A stretch of 64,000 nt of DNA from Odontesthes bonariensis. Its lineage: Eukaryota; Chordata; Actinopteri; Atheriniformes; Atherinopsidae. Position 1 is the first letter of the stretch. The number at the start of each line of letters is the position of its first letter. Position numbers and translations under genes: made by a program. The notes under the pieces were generated by a model, which did not search any database, was not told where the DNA came from, and was given only the letters and a program-made list of their open reading frames with translations. This document shows, in pieces, positions 43,101-55,100 of this stretch. The stretch is from contig NC_134522.1 in assembly GCF_027942865.1 (NCBI RefSeq), forward strand, positions 35,343,149 to 35,407,148, given 5' to 3'.

Positions 43101-46100
43101 GAGTCAAACCGGGGCCCGCTGCAGCGAGGACTGTAGCCTCTGTACATGAGGCGGCTGCTTAACCCACTACGCCACCGACCGCCCCCCCTCCCACACTTTC
43201 AAACGTGACCCAATGGCTGGGTTTGCCACTATGAGCGATTCCTTCCATTTTCCTGGCACTATGAGAGTGTATGTGGGTGAGCTGGTTTTTCTGAGAGGCT
43301 TTCTTTCTGTCCCACTCATCAGCTGCACCACCAGCAGGAAACTGGCTGCAGGGGTGGAGCACATGGTCCAGAAAGCTAACAGGGAAGCAGGCAGCTCCAC
43401 CAGATGGGAATTCGCTGGAGACAATGAATGCCACCAGAGGTTTGTTGTCATGGTAAAAGCCCAAAGTTAACCCATATGTAGGGAAACGGATGAGCTGACT
43501 CTGTTCATCCTCCATGCTGCCTTATTTACACACAGTTCCACTCCAAGCAGCCTCTGGTTGTCCCACATTCGTGCGGTTCCGACCTGCGTAGAGGTTATTC
43601 CATGTAACGTCACTCCTTCACCATCAGGTGGGAGCATTTTTCTGAACAAGTACAGCAGGTTGCTATGACAACGCTGCAGCTTCTCACTGGATTTCTGACC
43701 AGAACAGCTGCTGAAGAGCAGAGTGGGCTTACCGAGCTGAAGGGTCCACTTGTAGGAGCGCTGAGGGGACGGGAAGCTCTGCTTGTCCTTACTGTGAGCA
43801 GCCGGAGGAGAAAAGCCGGGACAGCGGGCTTTCTGAGATTTGGACAGCGAGAGACGAGCCTGGTCCTCACTGTCACTGCTGTGGCCTGGGGGAGGGACAG
43901 GGGGACACTCAGTTTCTGCACAGTTAGACACATGGAGGACCTGGTGTCACTGCACGCTGCTCAGACCGCAGGCACCACCCACCCTCACACACCACCTCCA
44001 CCCTCACACACCACCTCCACCCTCACACACCACCTCCACCCTCACACACCCCCTCTTACCTGCTCCATTTTTCTCCACCTTGGCAGGAGTGTGGGGCCGT
44101 TTCTGGTTGCGCTTGTGTTTCTTGGCGGAGGGGCTGGAGCTACAGTCATTCACCCTCTTCTGACCTGAAAGGTCAAAGGTCAGGTGTTACAACACAAACC
44201 AAGCAGTCAGGCTGCAGAGTGGCTCTCCTGGAGCACGGTTCTTACCTCTGTCCCGGTTGTCCTGCAGAGACAGCAGGGACGTGGAGGACGAGGAGGCGCT
44301 GCCTTCAAAGCCGGGGCTGGAGTCTCCCTCCTGCCCCCCCCTGGCGGCCCCCTGCTCCTCCTCTGTAGCAGCCTTGGCCTGGTGGAGCTCCTCAGGGCAG
44401 GGGGCAGGGGTGGCAGCTATTAAGAAGGGCCTGACCTGAGGGCTCTGGTGGGAGGGGGGGGAGGAGTGGACCACATGGGGCTGGGGGGGCAGAGCCAGCT
44501 GTGGCTCCCGCATCATTAAGAGGAGGTGCTCTGAGGGGGGGGGCTTCTCCTTCTCATCTGGGTCGTCCAGGTCCACCTCGTGGCAGACCAGCGCCTCGGG
44601 GCCAATCTGTGGCTCCAGCTCCTCAGCAGGGCCCGGGGCCTCTGGAGCCTCTGGAGCCAGGGGGGGGGGGCCTGCACACACCTCTGGGTCCTTCTTAGCT
44701 CCACCTGCCACAGGCTGCTCTGACATGTCCCCAACAGGCCGGGATGGGTCCTCCGTCTTCACCGGCCCCTCACCCCTCCGCTCTGAGCACAGGTCGGAGG
44801 GGGGGGCTTTGGGGGGCGCTGCTGCAGCTAACACCAGGGGAGGAGCGGAGCTTCTGGGGGAGGAGGCCTCTTCCTGCCTCCTCTCGGGGCAGAGCTTCTT
44901 TTCTGCCGCCCTCTGCTCTGCTGCCTTCCGTTTCATCACCGCGCTGCCCCCCTCCTGAGGCGAGAGCCCCCCCCCCTCCTCCTCCTCCTGCCCCCCCTCC
45001 TCCTCCGTGGCAGAGTCGGTGTCAGAGGTGGCAGTTGGCGACTTGGTGGAGATGTGCTGTGTTGGGAGGCAGCGGAGGACCACCATGGGCTCTTCCTGTC
45101 TCTTGAGGACCCCGTGAGGAGGAGACTGTGTTCTCCCCCCTTCTGCCTGGGGGGGGCTGGGGGGAGGGTTGTGGGTGCAGGGGGGGTTTGTGGGAGGGGT
45201 TTCAGAGCCTGCTTCCCTGAGGTTGCCCCTTTGACCTTTGGCCCTGGGTGAGGACAGGGGGGTTGAACGGTCACCGTCCTCGGTGTCCTCGGTGGTGGGT
45301 GATGAGGCCGCAGGCGGCTGCGTCTCAGGTGGAGGCGGTGGCGTCTTGCTGGGGGGCGGCGTCCTGCTGGGGGGTGACGTCCTGCCGGGCGGCGGCGTCC
45401 TGCTGGGGGGTGACGTCCTGCCGGGCGGCGGCGTCCTGCCGGGGGGCGGCGTCCTGCCGGGGGGCGGCGTCTTGCTGGGGGGCGGCGTCCAACTGGGAGG
45501 CGGCGTCCAACTGGGAGGCGGCGTCCTGCTGGGGGGCGGCTCATGGAGCACTTCCTGCCCATGTGACACTTTGTTCTTGTCCTGATTGGACACCGTCCAA
45601 GTCAGTGGACACATTTTTTTCTCCTTGTCCAAAGTAGTCAACAACACTGAGGCTTCACATGCAGACTCCTCCCCCTGCCTTGACTCCCTTCTCTCTGATT
45701 GGCTCAGGTCTTGGTCAGCTTTCTCCTGAAGCATGCTGGGACACAGAGCTATGGTGGCAGATGGAAGTTGAGCTGCACTGTTGCTGTTAGCAGGTGCAGG
45801 GACATCAGAAACCTCTCTGGTCTCTTCTTCCTCCTCCTCCTCCTCCTCCTCCTCCTCCTCCTCCTCCTCATGCTCTTCCTCTTCCTCTTGCTTGCAGGGT
45901 TGAGAGTCAGTTCTCCCTCGCCATGGCAACGGCTTTTTGTCAGGCTTGTCCTCTGATTCGCTGTCATCTGAGGAGTTTCCAGAATCCTCTGCAGAGTAGG
46001 AAGGGAGAGGTTAGACACTGACCAGGTGACTTACAGAACATTTTTGGGGGTGCTCTCACCGTTGGACAGTCGATCCGAGTCGTATAAACCGGAGGTTCTC

Positions 46101-49100
46101 CTGGTTCTCCTGCGAGGCGTGTCTGCAGAGAGGGTCACATGTCATACAGAGGATTAAGGTGCAAGACGCCGTGTTTTCACTTAGCTTCATCACATGAGCA
46201 TCAACCCGGAGGAGTTTTCAGGACTGAGCGTGCTCCGTGTCTCTTACCGTCTCCGTTGGCCAAGCTGGACATGGTGTCCATCCTGCTGCTTTTGCCGTTG
46301 GACTGTCCCTCACTGCTGGGGGTTTTGGAGACACTGCGTCCAGTGGAGCTGGTCCTGATCTGAGGACGGCCGCGCTTGGAAGCGCTGGATTTAACCATTG
46401 ATGCAGGCTTTTCTTCATCCCTGTCTGGTTCATCCCTGTCTCTGTTCTGTCAGAACAAACAGGAGAAGGAAACATGATCATCAACTTCCACTCAGATACA
46501 TAACAGGACTGCAGCAAAAACACCTTTCTGCTCACGCTTACTGCAACCCAAATCAACAGGTCACAAGTATTTATCATCCTCTGAACGACTGAAATCACAA
46601 GTGTTTGGAGTCGAAGGAAAATAAAGCAATCCTCCAGAACTGTGCTGTGAGGTGGCAGCAGCGAGGTTGGAAGGGCAGAACAAAAGAAAGAAACTGTCTT
46701 TATGTAGGTCATTCACCACACCCAAGGTTGGAGCATTGTGATATACACAGATATATTTCCATATCCGAGTCATTTCCACATGTCTGTGACACAGAAACAC
46801 GGTTTTCTTCATCTTTGTGCAATGGCCGGCGCACTTTATTGGGTTTTCCCTCCGGCACAGGTATTTGTCCTACAAACAGTCAAAGTCAAAGTGATGAGCA
46901 AAAACTTTCCTATCCCTATCCGGCGTTCCCCGCCTCTCACCTGATGGCAGATAGGCTCTTTCAGCACCTTTCCAGAACATCTCAGAAAAAACTAGCTAAG
47001 ATTTAAAGGCACTGCTCCCAGAGTATGAAAAACCTTTGGTTTCTGATGATCTATGAAAAAAAAAACGTTTCTCCCCCCCCCCATCTTTAAACGTTCTTTT
47101 TTTTTAAAGTTTGAATTATTTTCAAACTGGATAACTGACGCAACATGAATCTGTATCTACACCATCTCACTCAAGCTGAGCAGTTTTTCCTTTTTTTTTT
47201 TTTATAAATTTTTTTGGGGGGCTTTTAATGCCTTTATTGTATAGGACACTGTAGAGAGACAGGAAGCAGGGGGCAGAGAGAGGGGGAATAACACGCAGCA
47301 AAGGGCTGTCCGATGCGGGATTGGAACCGGGGCCAGCTGCAGCGAGGACTGTAGCCTCTGTACATGGGGCGGCTGCTTAACCCACTACGCCACAGACCGC
47401 CCGAGCTGATCAGTTTTGATACGCTGATAGGAGCTAATTAATCAGCCTCGTAAACAAGAAGATTCCCCATGATACCCAAAGACCTCAGCTTCCCTTCCCC
47501 CGTAAAGGACAAATGTTCTGCGCCTGCATCATGGTGCTGGCAGATGCTGCAGCCACACAGTTTCAGATGCTGATCTGTACGTTCTCTCATGAAATCAAGT
47601 CCTCTGTCCCTTCAGCCTTGGCCTCGTGTCCATCTGTGCCACTTTGGGCTCGTCTCAGCCCCGACCAGCTGGGATGGACGCGTTTCCTGGTTCAGCAGGT
47701 TGCTTCTAGTTAAAAGGAAGTTTTCCTCTACACATGATGTTCTACATGATGTGTTCAGGGTCCCTGCTATAGAAGTCCGACTTCTGACAGCTGTTCTGAG
47801 AACAAGCTGGGACCCAATAGGCTTCCTGTTTTAGTCAGTAAAAGAAGGAATCGAAAACAGTCAACTTCCAGGGTGAATCTATCTAATCTGTTAACGGTAC
47901 CACGTACAACTCAGAATACATCAGAGACCAGTGTAAATTCCACAAAGCTAGCCTTACTTAATATTAGATCTCTGTCCAATAAGTCACTGTTAGTTAATGA
48001 CTTCATAATTTCACACAATTTAGATTTTCTTTTTCTGACAGAAACATGGTTAACAGAGAGCACAAGTGCCACTGTTCTTAATGAAGCAGCCCCCCCAAAC
48101 TTTAGTTTTATGGATAAATGCCGAAATGGTAGGAAAGGTGGGGGTGAAGCTGCTTTATTTAAAGATACATTCCAGTGTAAAGAGATATCATTTGGTGATT
48201 TCACTTCTTTTGAATATCTTAGTTTTATTTTAAAGGTTGTTCCTAAAATCCTGTTCTTAATCATTTACAGATCTCCAGGATACTGTGCAAGTTTTATTGA
48301 TGATTTTTCTGAATTATTGTCTGTTATTTCGACTGATTTTAACCATTTTATCTTGACCGGGGATTTTAACATTCACATAGATAATATGATGGATGGTAAT
48401 GCCAAAGAACTTTCTTCTGTGCTGGACATGTTTGGTTTGTGGCAACATGTAACAGAATCTACCCACCTTCGAGGTCACATTCTGGACCTGCTCATTTCTA
48501 AAGGTGTTGATATTTCTTCTGTTGTGGTTATTGATTTGGCCTTATCTGACCATTTTTGTATTTTATTTGATTTAGATATTACTCAGAATGTTCAAACAAC
48601 CAGCTTCTCAGTTAAGAAGAGGTACATCAATGAGAAAACAAGTGCTCAGTTTAGGGAGGCCATAGCTATGTTACCAACAATGAGCGCAGAGTCGGTTGAA
48701 GGAATGCTGGATCATTTTAACTTGAAAATTTTTAATGTAATGGAAGCTGTTGCACCGATAAGAATCAAGAGCACCTTGATCAAACAGAAAACCCCATGGA
48801 GAAACACCACTACGGTCAAAAACCTGAAAAGAGAATGCAGGAAAGCTGAACGTAAATGGAGGAAAACAAAGCTTCAGATCCACTATGAGCTGTACAAAGA
48901 AAGCCTGCGTAGTTATAACAATGAGCTGTGCAAGGCCAGACAGCTGCATTTATCTTAAATCATTAATAAGAATGTCAACAATTCTCGAACTCTGTTTGCT
49001 ATGGTTGAAAAACTCACAAATCCTCCTAAACAGTCAAACCCAGACCTCCTCTCCACAGAGAAATGCAACAAATTTGCCAACTTTTTTAGCCAAAAAATCA

Positions 49101-52100
49101 AAACAATTAGACAAAACATTAACGCAACACAGACAAACAAGAAAACTAATCTGTGTCTAAAACCTAGAAATAACTCTGACGTTATGTCACAATTTAATAT
49201 TGTAGATTTAAAAATCCTAGAGGAAACAGTTCGGCATCTGAAATCAACAACTTGTTCTCTGGACATAATACCATCCGACTTTTTAAAAACTGTTTTTACC
49301 TCAGTAGAAAGTGATCTCCTACAAATAGTTAACAGCTCACTGGCATCAGGCATTTTTCCCCAAGTCACTAAAGACAGCTGCCATTAAGCCACTCCAAAAG
49401 AAGAGAACTCTAGACGCCTCTGATGAACAACTACAGACCTGTCTCTAATCTCTCTTTTATATCTAAGATTATTGAGAAAGTTGTATTTAACCAGCTCAAC
49501 GACTTTCTGAATGAAAGTGGAAGTCTTGATAAGTTTCAATCAGGCTTCAGACGTCATCACAGCACTGAAACAGCTCTGGTCAAAGTGTTAAACGACATCA
49601 GGTTGAATGCTGATTCTGGTAACGTTTCAGTCCAGGTTCTGTTGGACCTCAGCGCTGCGTTTGATACTGTAGATCACAGAATCCTGTTGCACAGGCTGGA
49701 AAACTGGGTTGGACTTTCTGGAGCGGTCCTTAACTGGTTCAGGTCCTACTTAGAAGGCCGGAGTTATTTTGTTACTATTGGCAGCTATGAATCTGAGCGA
49801 GTGGCCATGACTTGTGGAGTCCCCCAGGGGTCAATTCTTGGACCTCTTCTGTTTAACTTGTATATGCTCCCTTTGGGTCAGATATTGCAGAACTTTAACA
49901 TCAATTATCACAGTTATGCAGACGATACACAACTTTATGTGTCTCTGTCACCGGACGACTGCAGCCCAGCTGACGTTCTGTGTCAGTGTCTGGAGGAAGT
50001 AAACACCTGGATGAGAGAGAATTTTCTACAATTAAATTAAGACAAAACTGAGATCATTCTGTTTGGTAGCAAAGAGAAGAGGGTCAGCGTTGGTAAATAT
50101 CTTGAGACTCGGGACCTTACAATCACTGACCAGGTTGGTAACCTCGGAGTGTTGATAGACTCAGATCTGACTTTCAGCAGCCACATCAAAGCTGTCACCA
50201 AGGCAGCTTTTTACCACCTCAGAAACATCAACAGAATTAAAGGTTTCCTCTCCCAAAACGACCAGGAGAAACTCATCCATGCATTCATCTCTAGTAGACT
50301 CGATTACTGTAATGCTCTTTTAACTGGACTTCCCAAAAAGAGCATTAAACATCTGCAGCTCATCCAGAACGCTGCTGCTAGAGTTTTAACCCGGACTAAG
50401 AGATCTGAACACATCACAGCAGTTTTAAAATCTTTACTCTGGCTTCCAGTCAGTCACAGAATAGATTTTAAAAGCCTGCTGATGGTTTACAAATCCCAGA
50501 ACGGTTTAGGCCCAAAATACATCTGTGATATGTTCAGAGAATATAAAGCCAGCAGAGCTCTTAGATCCAAGGACTCAGGTCAGCTGGTACAGTCCAGAGT
50601 CCAGACTAAACATGGAGAAGCAGCATTTAGCTGTTATGCTGCTAACAAGTGGAACAAACTGCCAGTGGAGATTAAACTTTCACCAAATGTAGACATTTTT
50701 AAATCCAGGTTAAAGACATTTCTGTTCTCATGTGTCTATGCATGAAATATCTTTTAACTTATCTAGACTGTTGCCTGTTTTTAAATTCATTTAAATGATT
50801 TTATTTGTTTCTCTTTATATTCTTTTATGTATTTTTAATGCTTCTTGCACTCCCTGCTGCAATGCTTTTATTTTATGTAAAGCACTTTGAACTGTTTGTA
50901 CATGAAATGTGCTATACAAATAAATTTGATTTGATTTTGATACACTCTTTTTTTCCATGGCCACAAACACAGGGGACTCAGACTGAAGACTGTTGATTTC
51001 ATTCAGAATCTGTTGGTTTCCTTAACGAAGTGGCACTACATGTATGTAACTACAATGACTCATGCCCAACTGGATTAGAAATGGACTGAATCTGACTGGA
51101 GTTGTGCTGAACTTGTTTATTTTCCCTATAAAGTGCCCAAAGAGTGCTCTTCATGCTTTCTCCACCAACACAACGGAACTTAGAGTGACTCTGCTGTCTG
51201 CTCCCCGTTCTTTATCCTCTGGCATGTGAACAAGCAAACAAAGCTAAACAAACATACCCCAGGAGCATGCGACTCTCACCTTTACCTTCTTCCGCTGTCT
51301 CTTCTTTGTTCCCCTCTCTGCAGGCCAGATGATGCGGTCAGCCTTCACCCACTCATCGTACCTGTGGAGCACAAACAGGTCCTGATGGTAAAAACTTGAA
51401 GACTGCTTCCCACCTACTGTAGACAAAGTGGGATATTTTAAACACACTTCATTTTTCTTTTCCAATCTCTTTGACATCATGCCACCATTTAAGTTTCATC
51501 TTTATTTGTCAATATTCAAATTAATTCTTATTTTCCTCTAATTCCCCTAGAAAAATGATCAACTGACACATTCCATACCAACACTCCACTAGCCTTTTTC
51601 TTTCCAGGAAATAAATGAATAAATAAATAGATGCATTTGTTTCTGAACCCAGCCCTTCATACAGTACACATATATCTAATTAAATATCTTTCTCTATAAA
51701 TAAATGTGCCAAATGCTACTAAAATAAAGCAAAAAATTAATCAATGCAGTAATAAAGCCTTCATTTGAGTCATCTGTATTCATTTAACTTTATGTTAATA
51801 CCTCTAAATGGCAAAGTAATCAAATAATCTCAAATTCACCAGCTGTCTCATCCAATGACAGCTGGGATAGGCTCCAGCCCCCTTGAAATTGGATCAAGCA
51901 GGTATAGAAAATGGATGGATTTAATTATGTATTCATTTATCCACATTTTCACTCTCACAAATCAGCCAAAAGAGAATGGACAAGGGCATTAAGAGCAATC
52001 TTCAGTTGCAGACGGAACGAAAAGCTGAGCTGCACGACTGACTGCTTTCTGGCCAAGTCTGCAAAGAGCTATGGCTGCAGCACATCAGTCAGTCCCTGAG

Positions 52101-55100
52101 AGAACACGGTGGATTAAAGGGCCCCTGACAGGAAGTTCCATCTGCTCACTTTCAGGTTCAACTTTGTGAAAAATCTTCTCTGCACCCGACTGATCAACAT
52201 ACAGGTGAGAAGCTGTGAACATCCCATTCCCAAAGACACGCTCCCCTCCTTTAGAAGCTAAATATAAGGTAGAGACACATAAAGGAACGCAACACTGAGA
52301 CATAAAACATGGAAACTAATGAGTGACATACTGAAGAAATGAATTAATCCATCAATAAAAAAAATGTACACCGATTTAATAGAAACAAAAAAAACACTGT
52401 AAGATGCCAATAAAATACATATATAATCAAGTTTAGGAGAATAAAGAAAGGGAACTGCGCAGACAACAGGGTCTGTGGCTAGTGTTGTATGGCCATTCTT
52501 CCTCACCTTGTTTGGCTCTGCAGCTACCTCTGCTACACAAACTGAAAAGAATAACAACATCTTCATACCTTTAACTTAGTGAGCCAGCCTACCCCACCAC
52601 GGAACAAGCAGTGTGAAAAAGGCTCCCATCTCTAAAAGGTGATTTTAGATGCACTTCTGCATCAAGCCCTTCCATACGACCCAATGAAGTAGGGATGTGG
52701 GCAGCATATACACCTGCATGTGTTCCAGTGTGCCGTTAAATGCCAAAGGAACACGGAAGATGGCAGCTGCAGCTGCAGCGACAGCTCCGCCTCGCCCAAA
52801 AGAAAATAGTCAGAGTCGTGTCTGGAGGTGCTTTGTATTTGAGGCGGATGATCAGGGATCAATAATAGATTCACAAAACGGTGCCAACAAGCTTTTCAGA
52901 CAAAAGGAGGAAACACTTCCAATTTAGCAAAGCACCTCAAAGACAGACATCCAGATTTATTCACAGAATTCAAGCTGAGTGAGCTTCAAGTCATGTTAAC
53001 GTTCACTTTGCGGGAGAATTCACACCCACTGTTCTCCGCTGAACCAACTCCCCATCCCATAGATATGAAACACATATCATAAGAAACATCGGAAACAGAG
53101 ATTCTGAGTATCTGTTCATACTGAAATGATCACGTTATCAAGACAACAAAGAAACAGAACAAAGAAACAGAACAAAGTTATGTCTTTGCAAAGTGCAGCT
53201 GAATAAGTTGGGAACACTACACAATGCCCCGGATATCAGAACAAACAGCAGAACGTACCCTTTCCGGAAGTATTCTTCCTTTCTCTGTGACAACGCCAGT
53301 TATCCGGTTGGGAAAAAGATCAAATAATGTATCTGCTTACATTGCAAAGACTAAAGTTGGGTTTAAAAGACGTGCGCAGATCACCTGTGCGCCGGTAAGC
53401 TAAAGCTACAGGAACTAAGCAGATACAAGTTACCGAATATCCCACTGTCATGGTTCTGATGTTAGCTGATTCCAGACAGTCTCTCCCACACAGATATGAC
53501 ACATTTTCTCTGCTGACAGCATTCTATGATGAGATCCATGTAAAAACACAACAATTTCATAAGACAAAATCCTTTTTTCCTTCATATATAAGCTAATAGA
53601 AATTATTTTTATTTATTACTCGAAGGCTACATGCCACTGTCGTTTTTTGTAATGTTCAAATGTATTTCAGCCAATTTAACTTCAACTCTGATTGGCTGTT
53701 CAGCCCAGTGCATGAGAAGGTAGATGGCCGTATCAAAAGAGAGCTAATGGCTAACTTTGCACACAGCATTTCTCATCTCGCCAAAGCACAACATGTGGAG
53801 ACCAGAACCTGAACCCCGACTGATACTCCGTCTGCGTCGGACACTCCTGAAATCACAGGGAGCAGACTGCTGTGGGTCCTTTTATTATTCTGTGCAGCCC
53901 TGTGGTTCTCCTGGTGGTGTAATCAAAGTATTACCCCCCCTGCTGCACCAGACAGTTACATCTTCTTCTCGGTTTTATCCATTTGCTTTGTTCCCATGCT
54001 GCTGAAGCGAGGAGACCCAGCAGGGAGGCTTCACATTACTCTTCACCTCAGTTTGGTGAATAAGAGCCCTTAAAGTCACAGCTGTACGACACTGACCTGA
54101 CATTCCAGCCATAGTAGTGAACGAGGTAGAACTGTTCTCCGTTGTCCACGTCGGTCTTCTTGATGTGAGCCTCGTAGATCTTCTGGGTCTTTCCTCTGCC
54201 GTACTTCACCCTGACCTTAGTCCCCGTCACCGAGTCTCCATCCTCCTCGTCCTCACTTCTGAAGAGAACAAACTGTTTATTTCTCACAGCGGTGCTGAAC
54301 ATCAAATTCACTTTAAAATGGGGTGAAAATATGTTTTTATTCTTTTTTTAAATACTGTGTGCAGTGTGGTCAACAGGTGGCCGATAGGCTACGCTCCAGA
54401 GGAAGCAAACCAAAGCAGCCATGTCAGAGTGAGAGAGGCCTTCAGCAATTCTGTTGAACTGCTGTGATCATTTCATGTCAGCAAGCATTGGCATTAAGGA
54501 TTTCCATTTACTCATGGGACAACTTTTCAAGATGGCAAAAATCCCACCGTAGTTGAGCAGAAGATCTTCAGAAATGGACTGAGTTATTCAAATTTCCATC
54601 TACTTTTTTGAAATGACATTAATGATGACAAGGTTTCCATCAACATTTCTGTTGCATATTTTACTCTGGGAGCTCAGAGTAATGCGAAGCGTGCTCCTCA
54701 AAGCAAAACCTGCTGAGCTCCACTGCTGAAGCCGACTGAGCCTGCCATCTGCAAAGGTGCATTCTGGGTATTATGAATTTATAAACAAAGATTGTCTACA
54801 ATTTTACAAAAGAGGAAATGTCATAACATGCACATTCTGTTTATGGGGATATAAAGAAATACATGCACATGTATGTGAAGACTTTAGTCTGATGGAAATC
54901 AAACTAACTGAACCAGACTAACAGCCCTACATGATGTGGTTGGGGATTGAATCACCATCCAAGGAACTTAAAGACAGCATCTGTGCAGTGAATTCACCTG
55001 TACTTACCTGTCCCATCATCTCCTACAGAGAGTGTTAGAGGCTGCAGTCCACAGCATTGTGGCGTCAGACAGCAGTGCAATTAACTGGCCCAGTTGAGCT

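Larger units (their letters stand above)
47700..50945 (+). mobile_element. LINE family A copy 2, near full length, broken
   Basis: It contains an endonuclease ORF (47873-48958) and RT pieces (49001-50745), then a 3' UTR with GTAAAGCACTTTGAACTG and a tail of TTTGATTTGATTTTGA. The 5' limit is approximate. It is antisense within the arid4a intron between 51286 and 46446. Against copy 1 the RT differs throughout, including a different tail repeat, so they are separate subfamilies. Confidence 0.8.

Noticed and set aside
42697-43162. Pro/Ala/Gly-rich ORFs on both strands
   Set aside because: They follow the 25-bp and 11-bp tandem repeats and the SINE and show no domain.
44936-45585. Plus- and minus-strand Gly- or Arg/Pro-rich ORFs over the large arid4a exon
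   Set aside because: Shadows of the real arid4a frame; they track the 18-bp coding repeat and GC-rich composition.
47161-47417. Possible functional tRNA gene in the SINE
   Set aside because: A and B boxes are present, but the sequence cannot form an intact tRNA and continues into a SINE body and tail with target duplications.
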